Shown one piece after another: positions 1 to 12,652 of a stretch of DNA of 64,000 nt. Positions within the stretch are counted from its first letter, which is position 1. Each line of letters opens with the position of its first letter. The notes below the pieces were generated by a model. That model had not been told where the DNA came from. It searched no databases and saw only the letters and a list, made by a program, of their open reading frames with translations. The DNA is from Sanghuangporus weigelae. Its lineage: Eukaryota; Basidiomycota; Agaricomycetes; Hymenochaetales; Hymenochaetaceae. The DNA is taken from assembly GCA_033182465.1 (NCBI GenBank), contig CP137323.1, forward strand, positions 2,649,099-2,713,098, written 5' to 3'. Both the position numbers and the translations under genes were made by a program.

Positions 1-1057
1 AGACCGTAGAGAATGATGGGGGCGGTTTCACTTTTGATTCAGCTGTCAACTCGCCTTCCGCATCAAGCAGCATAGCAAGAAGTGCGCGGAAAGGTCTTGT
101 ACTGTTATCTTGTCTCTCAATGGCTGAGTACGAGATGAATGGGCCGTCGTCACGAGGGTGGAATCGTAAAAAGACCCATTTCTCATGGGAGGAGAGAGCA
201 AGCCAACGAGCATGATGAGAGCCCATATGAAGACAAGCCTTCATTTGAATGAAAATGCTCAGTGCTCCAAGGTAACATGGAGGAATGAGGCACACCTTAC
301 TGATTATCTTCTCTTCAGTTGAGCGAAATGAAGCTAGACGGATGGAAAAGCTAGGACGGTCAAGCAGAATTTCGACCCTATCAAGGACAGCTGTGGCCTT
401 TATCTCCATCAAAAACTTTCCGTTAGGGCCTTTGATGATAAAGTCCACTTGCGATACAAAATTGCCATTGTCCGGCCTTATGGATCTCTCGAGGACCTGA
501 ATGTTGCTCCGCAGAAGTAGTTTCGATATTGCACGTAATGCATTGACTGGACCATCCCTTACAATATTCATGGCCTTTGACGAATAGTGGTTGTCAACTA
601 TGGTCATTGATCAGGGTACCAGAGCACTCACCATCATTTTATCGTCATTCCGACACCAGATACTCTTCAGTCCCAAAACGTTTCTTTCTCCATCAACCTC
701 ACTCTGGAGGTCACCAAGAGAAAGCATTTCCTGCTCTATCAACGGTTGGAATAGTTTATCGAGTTCTTCATCAGGTATCCCCAAGTCACTCTGTGCAAGA
801 TACTCCTCTAATGCGTGGCAGAGATTATCTACCATTTCGGGATCACGGACGCCTAGTCTGGCACGCCATCGCTGCTCGAGAAGTCGAACATCCGTCGGTG
901 ACAAGCCGCTGGAAGATTCAAAGGTGGATTGAGATGGCGGGACGTAAAATTTTGCCTTCTCGGCGAGATAGTCTCTAAGGATCCCCATTGCCGCGGCTAA
1001 TGAAGTCTCACAGGGACAGGGATTACTTATAACCACCTTTATTATGTAATGTGTCAT
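1..1057 (-). CDS. Hypothetical protein with possible PD-(D/E)XK nuclease-like core (partial, runs off the left edge)
   Basis: Two exons, complement(join(<1..574,632..1057)), joined by a 57-nt GTGAGT...AAG intron in phase 0. The frame stays open to the window edge, so the C-terminus is missing. Exon 1 starts MTHYIIKVV and is acidic and Leu-rich, with no domain I recognise. Exon 2 contains SQVDFIIKGPNGKFLMEIKA, where an Asp followed about a dozen residues later by Glu-x-Lys resembles the active-site pattern of restriction-endonuclease-fold proteins. Such proteins are abundant as uncharacterised families in Agaricomycetes. I see no signal peptide or membrane segment. The splice is supported because only this acceptor keeps frame. 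The nuclease assignment is inference from one motif. It could instead be an unrelated lineage-specific protein. Confidence 0.6.
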
Positions 1058-1249
1058 TTTTGAAGTGTGCTGTTATTTCTTTTACCTACTTCACACATTT
1101 TATACATTTTATTCGCATGTAAGTTGATAAAGCTGATGGCAGCAACGGTTTACAGGCTTATACACTCTTGACGAGAAAAAGATAGACAACGAGAAGAAAC
1201 GAAGAACCGGAGGTACGCGAAAGCTACAGTATAACCGACCAACGTATTA

Positions 1250-2549
1250 TCATCGCTGCGGAGGCGGAGGAGTCATATTCATAGCCATTCCTTGCTGAGG
1301 AGCTCCATAACCAGGCGGCAGTGGAGGCATTGCCATTCCTTGTGGAGGAGCGCCGAAGCCAGGAGGCGGAGGCGGATGCATTCCCATATTCATTCCCGGG
1401 GGTGCATTGTACGAGGCAAACCCAGGAGGCGGTGTGGGCATACCAGGCATTCCCATAGGCATCCCACCTGGCATCGCTCCGAATCCAGGTAGTGGTGGCA
1501 CACCCATGCCCATTCCTGGAGAAGTCGAAGGCGCCGGCGGGGCAGCTGCGAGAGCCCCAGCGAACTGGCCCTGATAAGGACCAGGGGCACCGTAAGGGGG
1601 AGGATTGGACGCAGGGTGTCCTGACACGGCCGAAGCAGGTGTTGTCGCAGAAGGGCCGAAAGCGGCGAGAGCGTTTAATGTTGCAGGGGGAGGTCTAGCA
1701 GAGGCAGGTAAAGCATTGTTCTTACGAGCCTGTGCTGCGAGGAGACGTTCAGCAGGAGTTCCATGCCGTTCCCCCTTTCCGTCCTTTTTAAATGCGTACT
1801 GCACGGTGATGGATTTGTTCATGAGGAATTGCCCGTTCATAGCTTCGGTAGCAGCATCCGCAGATTCGAAATCGATGTACGAAACGAAGCCGTAGCCTTT
1901 CGATTTGCCAGTCGTCGGGTCTCGAGCAATCTGTATGGCACCGAGGAAGCAGCACATTCAAAAAACAAAGCTATGACGGCACACGTACCTTGGCAGTCGT
2001 TGCTAACATACCAAACGCACTGAACGTATCATACAACAATCGCTCGTCCACGTTCTCGTCCAAGTTTCCTATGAACAAATTTGCACCGACATCGAGCTGC
2101 TTCTTGTCGGATGATGCCTGAGGTAGGATAAGAAATCAGCACCGCGTCGAGAACGCAGGTTGGACAGGGACGCACCTTATTGACACGTATGGGTTTACCC
2201 CAGAGTTTTATTTGATTCATGATTTTACAGGCGTACTCAGCATCCTCTTCCGTCAAAAACTCACAAAATCCGTAACCCTGATGGGCCATTGATATCCTGT
2301 CCTTTGGTAGATGGACGTTGACTGGGATAATAAGATCAGGGATTGTCGGAATGTTAATGCGGCCGAGAGAAAGAAGACGTACCGACTGGGCCAGCCTGCA
2401 ACATGAGCTCCCAAATGATTGCATCAGTTACTCGCTCATCCAGGTTTCCCTGTATGATTTCATAAGATAAACGCATGCAATATGAGTATTAGAATGAGAC
2501 CTACGAGATATACTGTGGCTTCCTGGTTTCTGTCATCTTGTCTTGACAT
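1250..2549 (-). CDS. SF3B4: Splicing factor 3b subunit 4 (SF3B4/Hsh49), two RRMs
   Basis: Five exons, complement(join(1250..1930,1989..2117,2176..2321,2383..2449,2505..2549)), encode 355 aa. All four introns are short GT-AG. The product starts [20 protein letters not shown], the hallmark N-terminus of this U2 snRNP subunit, which binds pre-mRNA upstream of the branch site as part of SF3b. RRM1 (about residues 13-90) has the RNP2 VYLGNL and RNP1 GYGFCEF sequences. RRM2 (about 100-178) has [22 protein letters not shown] and KGYGFVSY. The [18 protein letters not shown] block that follows RRM2 in the family is present, followed by RLLAAQ and a Pro/Gly/Met-rich tail of about 150 residues with PPPGFG-type repeats. 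The gene is complete and looks functional. Confidence 0.96.
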
Positions 2550-3372
2550 GACGAACAAAGTCAAAGAAAAAGTTTACGCAATGTTATTTTCCTTCCCGGA
2601 TATCTCCGGAGAAAGAAGCGACGCCTCTCTGTCGCGCGCGCAATGAATGAATAAACAACGTTTTCGCTGGCAATTCGAGCTAGTTAAATTCATCTACGGG
2701 TTCAACCCAAGTCAGCACGCGTAGTGCAGTCATATTGAAGGCATGATTACTTCGGATCATTTCTCAGGCCAAAAAGCTCTGATTCCTCTCTTTCGGACTA
2801 GGTCTCAAACTTCAATAAGTGGTCTTGAACATGGACCGATACTATGAGTCCCATCTCGTTCAATCAAATCCCGCTCCATTGCTAGAAAACACCTTCTTAT
2901 ATATTCAAACTCAGCCCAGAATATACTGTATGACAGGATAGTCAAAGGAGAATAAGGAACGTGGTCGAAGCCCTCGAACAAATGGGGCTTCAAAAGATCG
3001 AAACGAAAGTCCACTGTAAGAGTATGTACAGTCCGAAGGTCGAAACAACAAATGGCACACATATAAAGCAAGAAAACAAGGAAGAATGCATGGATCGACT
3101 GATACGACAGTGAAGGGTGCAATGGGAAAAGAATGTGTAAATCGCAACAGATCCTATGTTCCAGGACGAAAGAAGAAATGGGAGAGAAAGAAGAAAAGAA
3201 AAGAAAGGTAATCCAAGAACATAACAATAGATACTCTACACTACTTGTACATGTACAATACTAACGCGGGTATGAAGGGAAGGGAAGACAACAATTCTGT
3301 ATGGGAGACCGAATGTGCATCGTTCGTACAGTATACAACTTCGGGGAACGGAAAGGGATATGGTGGCCACTC
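2550..3372. other. Intergenic, no gene seen
   Basis: This 0.8-kb stretch lies between the start of SF3B4 and the end of the long low-complexity gene, both on the minus strand. It should hold the SF3B4 promoter and the 3' end of the upstream transcript. Open frames here are short, lack splice-consistent partners and match nothing I recognise. Confidence 0.6.
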
Positions 3373-6300
3373 TTAGGCGGCAAGGTCCAACTCGATGCTC
3401 TTAGCTGGTACGACGCTCGTCCTCGCCCTCCGTACACGTCTTATCGTTGGGCGCTGTGTGCGCGGACCACTCCGGAGAACAATATCCGCATCAGCTTTGG
3501 TTCCAGCATCGATTTTCATGACGTCGTCGATAGCGGTAGGAGTGTCATCGACATTTTTGTCCGAGGCCGTGGGAATGGCGGCATGGCCGCTGGAATTAAG
3601 CCGAGTACGCAGAGCAGAGCTAATACCAAATTATTATCAAAGAAAATAAGTACCATCGAACAAGAATGACAACAGCACATATCAATGCACGGGGATGGAT
3701 GCTCACCCTCCGAAGAAACTCCCACCGGACATCTTCAACTTTGACCTCAGCGTCTGTGTTGCGCTCGAGCCAGAACCGGTCCTTGCGTGTCCGCGAGTAA
3801 TAACATGCACAACAGTCGGACTCTGTGAGCCATTATTATTTCCCGAAGAACCGACAGCGGCTGCACCAGCAAGGGGTCGGTTCCGTGAAGCAGCAAGAGC
3901 AGCGCGCTTCTGTCTTACGCGCGCGACTAGCGTGGCGGCTGCAACAGCGGCTTCGCCCATCGGACTCCTCGGATCCGTCAAGGTCAGCCTGTTCATCTTC
4001 CTCATCCCAGTCGTAGTAGAAGATCTTTTGGCCGATATGACGCTCACAGCACTCGCATTCCTCGAATGCCCGCCTGCTCCAAAAGCGGACATAGTCGACT
4101 TGGTCGAAGTAGCCGAAAGTGGCACACTAGTCGCAGGGAGAAGAACCGTTCCGCCCTTGAACTTTGTGACGACTCGCAATTTTGGTAGGGGCGACGGCCG
4201 TAGACCGAATCGGTGATAGTCAGCGCCTGCAGCTTGGGCACTCAGATCGGTTGCGACGCTTCCTCCACTATCTGGTGTGGGAAGCGGGAAAGTGTTTGGG
4301 TCAGGGAGCGCACGGATGGCGGCGCGAATCGCTGCGGCGGAACGCGCGGAGTGGCGCTTCTTTGACGAGCTGATGCTTCGCGTTTTACTCTTCCTCCTCT
4401 CGGTTATGCTGCCCGTTGCGCTAATCCCGGAAGCCATGCTCTTTCGTACGGTCTCCTGCCTTCTCAGTGCACCTTCGTTCGGACTCGCGTTCCTATATCC
4501 CGTACCATTCATGTTGGCATCCTCATCATCGATATCTACAAAGCCATCATCCTCCCTCGTCCGACTCTCATCAACAAGAGGCACGAAAAATCCTGCATTG
4601 TAGCTCGAGGCATGGTGCTCCGTGTTGATACTACTAGCAATCGTCAACAAACTCCCCATCTGCTCTTCCTCGCTCGCACCGGCCATGCTCTTGATGAGAT
4701 CCGCAAAGGCAGGGTCGATACTTATATGCGTTTGTGCGCCGGAGGTGGACTGGTGCAGGATGCTGAAGGAGGTGGAGGTATTATTGGTGTTGGAACTCAG
4801 GATGGAGAACGCCCCGGCTGTGCTGCTGATCGTACGGTGCTGGTGCCCGCGGGATTCATTCTCGTTCTCGTCTGGCATCTGTGCTTCGACGACGTTGGGT
4901 AGAAGTGCGTTAGTCGCTGTGGGAGTTGTGAGGTGGTCGCTCTCCGATTCCTCAGAGCCGTCTGTCTCGGAGGACTTGCGGTCTAAAGCTGGAGCAATGT
5001 TCTCCTCGTCCTGATCCTTCTTTTGCTGTTGCTGTTTCGTAGAAAACAGGATTGAAGGAACAGCTCCAATGGTCGAGCTCCGCGCACGCGAAACGGCTTT
5101 GCTGGTCTTAAACCTCAACGGCGCAACACCACCAGGAGAATCCAACGAACTCGGCGAGATGCAGAACGACGTCGCGCGTTGAGCGCGTGCGCTGCTCTTC
5201 CCCTGCTTATCAGAACAAGCGGTGATATTAAAGCTTGTCTTTACGGCCTCAGCACTCTGCGGATGCGGTACTGTCATTGGTACACGTCCACGTGCATTGA
5301 CCACCTCCATACGACGACTCGATGAGCTCCTAATCTTCAACGGCGCCACGGGCGGTTGCGCAAGAGCAGGAGCAGGAGCGAGTTCAGGCGTAGTGTAGAT
5401 AATCGTCGGCTTGTCCAGCTCGAACGTCTGATTATCTGGCGGCGCAGAACTCGATCCAGGTGTGACCCTTCCGAGGCCGCTGAATGAAGTGGGAGGAGGG
5501 AGAGCGTTTGCAGTGTGCACGTCAATTGCCGGTGGGATGGGGAAAGCATGTTTCTTCTCTCCGTTCGTCCGGGATTCAGGATTATTTGGGGCGTTAAAGG
5601 CGGAGGTGGAGGTGGAAGTAGACTGAGCACGTCGACGCGGAGGGACAGGGAACCCGAGTAACGGTACACCTGATGGAAACATCTTCACAATTCCTTTGTT
5701 CCTCACCGATACTGGGAAGGTGAACTTCGGAAGTTCGGCGACGCGGTGTTTTAGGTCTGCGATGGCCTCGCGCGCGGTGATGTGCTTCGGGTGACTCAGA
5801 GTCTGCGTTGTGTGCATCAGCATTTTACGTCGGAAGAAAAGAGAGAAGGAATGAAATTGTAATAAGTGAGCGGTACATACCACTTCGTCGTTTTTCGCTG
5901 CGGTCGTAGTGGTGATGCTCATACCGGGCAACACAGCCCTCTCAGCAGGACTCTTCCCAACGTCTAGAAGACTTGGACTAGGCGGGACTCCAGTACTGCT
6001 CGCGCTCGGGATGGGCATCTCAGCTGCTCCTACGGCACTTGGCGCGGGTATGAAGAGAGGTGCGACGGGCGGTAAGGGGAAACTCGTCAGGGAGAACGCG
6101 TCGGTGTCACTTGGTGTGAGCGCAGGTGATTGGGCTGTGGAGGAGGTGGGCGGAGGTGGAAGTTGGTTGCGAGCATGAGATGATTGAGGGAGAGGATGCG
6201 TAGGTTTGGGAGGAGGTGGAGGCGGTGGAGGCGTAGCGGAGGCTGCATTTGCTGAGTTCTTGGAAGATCCTGGGAGAGAAGTAGGCTGACGATGGGGTGA

Positions 6301-8811
6301 GTTGCGCGGAGTAGCAGCCGGTGTTGGTAGACCAATACCAGTAGTACTGGTGCTACTGCTATTCTTAGCTGTTACGCCAATACCAATTCCTACGCCGATA
6401 CCGATGTTGATCCCGAGATCCTCAAGTGTTGCAGCCGCACCGCGTCTCTCCCCGCACGGGACATTCACAACGCTCCGACTGCACGCGAGTGCTTCGCCCA
6501 TATCGATCTCTTCTTCCCCGTCTTCCACTTCCACGCCTTCATTTCCTTTCTTGTCATTCCCTGTACCGATTACGAACTTTCTACCAAAGGCAGAAGAGTT
6601 GGAAATCCTCTTCCCCCAGATACCCAATGCGGAACCAGGAACGGAGCCGGGGAGCGGAGTAGTCAAGAAGCTCTCCGAGCTCGAGCCCGACCCTGAGGCA
6701 GAGTTTGTAGAGCCGGGACTGTCGTCCATGGAATCGAGGATCCGGACGAGCTCGTCTACATCTGGGACGAGGAACGTCGAGCGTGCGCTGCGCGTCGAGG
6801 TGCGTGATGCAGCACGGCTGTATGGTTTCTGTGCTCCTGCGTTCCTCCCTGCAACCCCTTCGTCCACTTCGTTAAGCCCAGCCCCAGACCCTTCGCTATC
6901 GTTCACTCGAGAGAAGACTCCGCGCATACCCACGCGGGCAGCGTGTCCGTACCCAATCGTGCTATACCGCGCGTTTGAGCTCCTCCGGCCGCGAAGGTTG
7001 AGCGGCGACGTTGAAACAGCGGAAGTCGGGGAGAGGAACATGCTGTTGGAACGCACAGGTCCCGAGCTGGGTGGTGCTCCATATCCACCAACATTCACAT
7101 TGTCGTTGGTGATGTCGGAAGCTTGTCCTTCGAGTATGTCAGGTAAGTTCGAGCTTGTTGCGATGGTTGCGCTAGGTGTGCGCGGGAGCGGACGTGGCGC
7201 GCGTCTCGGACCTCCGACAGTTGCAGTGCCGGAAGAAGAGTTTGGATCCAGAGAGGTTGAGCGGGAAGGAAGGCTGACGCTCCTGTCCCTCGTCAAAGTC
7301 TGCGAGGAGGGTGTAGCTGATATGGGCGTCGGTAATGGCGGTAGTGGCCGCCTTCCTGATCCCGACCCCGAATTTGATCCCACGCTTCCACTCCTTGTGC
7401 GAGTCGAAAGATGGATGCCGCAGTGCTGGATCCTATCAAGCGCGCTGGGGCGAGGGAGCCAGGGCAACGGTGCCACTGGTCTTCCTCCATCACTCCCACT
7501 CCCACTCCCGTTCCAATTCCCACTAATGGAGGTGTTATTGTTGCTATAATTACCGTGATCCCCATCAATCAGCTGCGAGGCACGGGAGCCGTACGTGAGT
7601 ACGCTGGAGCCGTATGTTTGCACGCTCACGCGGAGCGGATCGTAGTCGTAGTCGTTCGTCGTGGCCATAGAGTATACGCTGTCCCGCTGTTGAGCCTGCG
7701 GGACGAGGAGGCTTGATGTCCGAGTTTCATTTCCCGCAGAGACAATAACCTCCGGCTCGCTGTAGACTGATCCAGAGCTCGCACTTGCGAGCGTGATAGC
7801 GCTCTGCCTCGCAAGGAGGGCGTTGCGTGTGAGTCGACGCTGGATGATAGAATCCGGATCCGCGCGGTCGTCCGACCTATCGAGATCATCGAGTTTGTAG
7901 TCCACGAAGAAGCTCGCACGCTGCAAGTCGGAGAGGTTCTCCCGCGCAAGGGAGAGGGTGCTGAGCGCTTCGGCTGGGAGGCCCGAGAGGTTGGTATCTC
8001 TGAAGGACGACTCGTACGGTGGAGCGTTATCGATTTCTTCCTGCACTTCTGGAGAGGACGAGGAAGGGTGGCGTTGTTGAACCTGGAGAGACGTTAGTGA
8101 AGGGTCCGGATGGATTTTGACTTTAGGCATTAAACGTGAAATGAATGAGTGCCTCGAGACTTTTGTGCCAGGGACGCAGGGAAGGATGAAGGGACGGGGG
8201 CAATGGGAAGACACGAGGCGGCGAGGGAAAAGAGCATAAGTACACAGGGCGGAGGTACATACCTGAAACACCCCGCCACTGTACTGAGCCATCTGGTACT
8301 CCTTCTGCTCTTGCTGTCCTCTAGCATGTGAGAAACCGTGGTCGGAGGGTGTGGTGAAGGACTCGAAGGACGGGCGAGCTGTTGAAGTGGAGCATGAAGA
8401 GGAAGACATGGAAGCCGGACCACAGCCTGTGACTGTGTTTGATGATGAAGAAGTAGTGGATGAAGTGGAAGGATGGGCTGCGTGAGAGGGATGAAGAGGA
8501 TAGACGAAGTTGATTGTAGAGAACCTGGTATACTTGGGTGGAGGAGACGGTTCGCTAGTGCTCTGTTCGCCACTCATTACATGTAAGGATGATGATATTG
8601 ATGTTACCCCGTTCCGGCATACCTCCGAGCCACAGTTATTCTGGGAGACCGAGTCGGTGTCTGAGTTTCCGTTCCCCATTGGAATAGTATTGGATATCTT
8701 CGATTTGGACTGTTGCTGGAGGAGGATGTCCGATAAGTCGTCCGGTCTGAGCCGGAGGAGCGGTGGGAGCTCAGATACAGCTGCAACAGGTCGAGGACTG
8801 GCCACAATCAT
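3373..8811 (-). CDS. Very large Ser/Pro-rich low-complexity protein of unknown function
   Basis: Four exons, complement(join(3373..3619,3707..5802,5881..8082,8263..8811)), give about 1697 aa in one frame. The 180-nt intron at 8083-8262 and the 78-nt intron at 5803-5880 are free of stops, so an uninterrupted frame also exists, but both have good GTATGT donors and branch-like sequences. The last exon (82 aa) restores coding after an apparent stop at 3703. I chose ATG 8811 (MIVASPRPVAA). An upstream ATG at 8916 adds 35 residues of poor coding character. The protein is almost entirely disordered: Ser/Thr/Gly runs, a Pro8 tract in a PxxP-rich segment, a PPKY motif near residue 90, and basic Arg/Lys patches towards the C-terminus. 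There is no recognisable folded domain. It may be a scaffold or cytoskeletal/signalling adaptor, but that is a guess from composition. Confidence 0.8.
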
Positions 8812-10643
8812 CCCTCCTTTCCACCCTCGACGAGGAACGAGGGCGAGAAGACCAGGGTAGGAAGAGGGATGATAAGGGAGCACTAGGAGTGATAGAGGAC
8901 ACAAGTTTATAGACATATATCATCATCCATCAATGATCAACATCAAAAACCCAGTACGTACACTACACGGACTTGCTCCGTTAGGATATAAATCATATCG
9001 GTCTCAAGTCCTTCTTCGATTGTTGATATTATTGCATTATCTTTGCGAACATTATCGCATATCTCATAGTTTCCATCTCTCCAGAGCAGAAAATGAAGTA
9101 TTTCTGTACATGAAGAGACGAGCTTGAGTGGCAAAGAGAAGGAAGAGATACGGAGACAAAGAAAATATGCCGATCAGGGTAGCTTTTCCACGTGTGCCCG
9201 TCCCTGATCGATTACGTACGACTTCTCTCCTCCTCGCCTCCTCGCCCACCGTGACCGTCGGTACGCTACGTCACGTCAGCTGCGACATTCCTGACTCTTG
9301 CAAGGACACGGAGTCTGAGCACCGTTTCAAAAGATGAAGAGGACAGAAATACGTATCCTAGGATGGCGTTTCTTACGAATTCGGGTGCTTTTCTCATACA
9401 AATTAAATCCCCATCAAATTGAGGTTCGAATTCAATATCCAAGTCAGGCGGTCCGACGGAATCTGCACGTTCCAAGACCAAGATATCAAGATACTCTCAG
9501 ACCTCATGAACACATTTTTGTATCATTTCCTCTCATTTATGGAAATGATGTTCATCGCCCTTCCATCATGCGTTGTATCATCAGTTTGTATCTCTTAGTC
9601 TCGATCCCGATCAGAATGCACTTTGAGGCACTTTATTATTGATGTATGGATCACGATTATTCTTCCTCGTGCATTTTACTCCCCCTCTCGTGTCGATCCA
9701 TCCCATCACTCTCGTCAAATCACTGCACATTTCGATACCATCAGACATGTCTGCCTTACGGACCATGAGCAAAGTTTTTTTCTCAACAGAAAGGGTCTTC
9801 CCCGAACCTGCCCTCCTGCGCTCCCGAGCCGGAGTTCCCGAGTCGTAGTAATTCAGTTCGGAGACTGGTATAAACTGGGCATAGAGCCCGCGCATCAATT
9901 ATCAGCAACGATAAACAAACGACGAGAACATCCTCGGACGTCCAATGGTCCATGCGAAAGTCCTCACGGACATTCTGATTCAGTCTGATTTTCGTTTACT
10001 TACAATATGCATTCAATACATCTACAGTTAGTTGCGTGATGCTATTGATATCGTTTACTACCATCAGCGCAGAACGACGGAAGGAGGATATACATGCACC
10101 GATGAGGTCTTCGACCGGTTATCTAGGCCAACTCCGGACACCGGGTCCCGTTCTCCCTCATCTGTCCCGCATCATCGTATACAATACTGACAATATTGCA
10201 GTCCCACGATTCCCGAAGAGCATTGCAGATTCTGCGAACCTCTGGGCGCTGTTTTTCCTTGATTGAACGATTTGTTTTCTTGAGTTTTGATGCCATTGCC
10301 AATGCTTTCCTGGTTCACACGTGTTGCGGTGTTCTCGGACACTCCGGAACCTTGCCTAGCCACTGATTACTGTATTTCTGCCCGAAACGCACAGTCTAAG
10401 GGTTTTTCCCTTCCTCAAATTCTCCCTTCGTATTTTTCATTGCAAAAACTCGATTATAAGATAATTGTGCATATTAGAATTACATTTCAGTTATTTTTAA
10501 AGCGAAAAATGGTGTTGTAAATATTTTATTGAATTTATGAGAGGAGGAGGTCAAAACGTGGGTGCTCGCTGCTCTGTGCCCGAAACGCACACACCGTGGG
10601 AACAACCCCTGTCGCGTCTTGACGGCTCTCCTCTCACTCACTC
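8812..10643. other. Long intergenic region, no gene seen
   Basis: This 1.8-kb stretch lies upstream of the large minus-strand gene and is expected to contain its promoter. Open frames on both strands are under 125 aa, show no conserved motif, and do not chain through splice sites. Its right part runs into the ubiquitin relic. Confidence 0.55.
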
Positions 10644-11110
10644 ACTCTCATCTTTGCTGGTAAACAGATCGAGAATGGTCGCACTATGCCCTATTTCAGT
10701 GCCCAGAAGAAATTCCCGGATGGCCATGCATACATATAGGCTTCGATAATGGTTAATTTCACAGTGGGACATGCGTAGTTGTGCTGACTTGAACGAGACG
10801 GTGAAGAATAAGATCCAGGACAAGGATTGGTGCGTAACAACGTGCATCTTCAATACCTCACCTAACTGACGTGTTATTTAGATTCTGAATGAGTATATCT
10901 CTGTGCTTAAGACGTCCGTTCCATGTCAGACTACAACATTCAGAAGGAATCATCGAATATCTCTGCACTGGTCTATGGGTATAGTAATCCTACGATGAAT
11001 GGGATTCTGTGATGCGTCTTCAGTCTCTCTGCATGGTGGAATGCAGATCTTTGTGAAGACACTTACAGGAAAGACAACTTTCATGCTAGATTAGTTGCGA
11101 TCCGACTCGA
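10644..11110 (+). pseudogene. Decayed polyubiquitin relic
   Basis: Three successive pieces on the plus strand read as parts of ubiquitin monomers. At 10644-10690 TLIFAGKQIENGRT matches the mid-region, then becomes corrupted and stops. At 10786-10830 DLNETVKNKIQDKDW matches the helix region. It is followed by a GTGCGT...TTTAG intron-like gap to 10880 and then SDYNIQKESS at 10926-10955. At 11035-11081 GGMQIFVKTLTGKTT is the junction between two head-to-tail monomers, followed within a few codons by a stop. The order and spacing fit a polyubiquitin gene whose units have accumulated indels and stops. No unit is intact, so I call it a pseudogene. The identity is secure because of the near-exact MQIFVKTLTGK and SDYNIQKES blocks. 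Confidence 0.85.
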
Positions 11111-12652
11111 GGCTCGTTCGAGGGCGCTTCAGAATAAGAATTCCGATGTTTTTTAAGCATTACAATTGCAATTACAATAATAATTCACCACCATGGATTA
11201 CCAGGCTCATATTTCATATTTTGCTTTCTCTGATATTGAAAAACCAAAGTATGTAAAAAGTTTGGTGATTGTGTCTCGGAAAGCCACGGAAAAAAATAAT
11301 GAAGTCTGTTGATGCTGATTTCTTACATAGTCATATTCTGAAAATGAGTGCATTACCCCGGGAGCTCTAGAATTCCCCGGAACAACTTCCAGATCCTCAA
11401 ATTTCATACATGGCTTACAGCAACCATGAGACACCTTCTCACCAAGTTTCATCTCGAACAGAGGCTAGACAAAATTAATAGCAAGGATATATAGTGTGGG
11501 AACGATTTTGGTTCATTCAATTTGCTCAATTTACTGAAAAGATGAGATTGCGTGCACGATTACTCGACTTGTACTGGATATTTTCCCGCCGTTTTTGGAT
11601 ATATTGTAGATAAGATGCTACGCTATCCATGTACAAATTTTCATGAATTTTGAGTAAGAATTGAGTGAGAAACGACAAGAGTGTGCGTTAGGGGGTCAGT
11701 GTGCGTAAGGGGCAGAAACACAGTATATGAGATCAATTTAATGTGCAGGTACACAGGACAATGCCAGTCCCTCGAACATTGCATGTTTACCGTGCTCTTG
11801 TCCAATCGAGTCCGACTACTACCGACAGCATATCACGATCATGGATAGTAATCACAGGGATGCTGCGAGTGAAGTTCCCTCAAGTCGACGTATACCAACA
11901 ACTTGTGCAGTGCGTATAGTACCAAATTGCTAAGGTGTGACTCGGAGTAACCTCGTCTTCGATGGAGCAACTAATGACTGTGTTGCTCCATCTCTAGTAT
12001 CTTGGGATCCCGTCTTGTAGTGTAGTCTTCTGCTTCGATTTGAATCTGTCTCGTGAGCGCGGTACCGAAAACCATGGGCAGATCGAGCGAGAGGCCATAA
12101 AATATATGTGGGAAGTTGTGAAGTCGTTATAACACTCACCTGAGTTGATCACTCTGGCTGAAAACAACATCAGCGCTGACGGTTGCTTCATGCGGGTGAT
12201 ACTATCAATTATCAAATAAACAGTCAGTGAAGTCCAAATATGAAATGCAGATAGCACCTCACATGCGAAGTGAAGTTAACAATATTTAGAAGATATTACG
12301 AAGTTGTCTATACAACCTTTCAAAGTTGTGGTCGTATTGCAAAACGCGAAAGAATAATCACGTAAGTAATTACATACGTACCGGTAGATTAGGTAAGTTA
12401 TTCGCACATACCGGAGACTGGTTCACCGGGACAATTATGAATGAATGAATGATTGTCTAACCAGTAAGTGAGTATCGTGCTTCAAAGGTCAGATCAGTCA
12501 GCGGTCTCAGGTCTTCTTACAGATCATTCATCGCTATCTATGCTTCCGCCTGTATAAACATTCTCGGTAAAATATAAATGGAAGGGAAGTGTATCTATCC
12601 CCTTTGCCATGATTGGTTACAACTGGGTTCTTTTTATTCAGCGTATGAATCT
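11111..12652. other. Intergenic, no gene seen
   Basis: This AT-rich 1.5-kb stretch lies between the ubiquitin relic and the aldo-keto reductase pair. I find no frame with recognisable motifs. It may contain further unrecognisable ubiquitin decay at its left end. Confidence 0.5.

Noticed and set aside
2805-3227. 140-codon minus-strand frame
   Set aside because: Phe/Ser-rich with no recognisable motif, and lies in the 3' flank of another gene. It looks like a chance frame in CT-rich sequence.
6302-7549. 415-codon open frame on the plus strand
   Set aside because: It lies antisense to the large low-complexity gene and is a composition artefact of its Ser/Gly-rich codons. The minus strand has consistent introns and family-independent coding structure.
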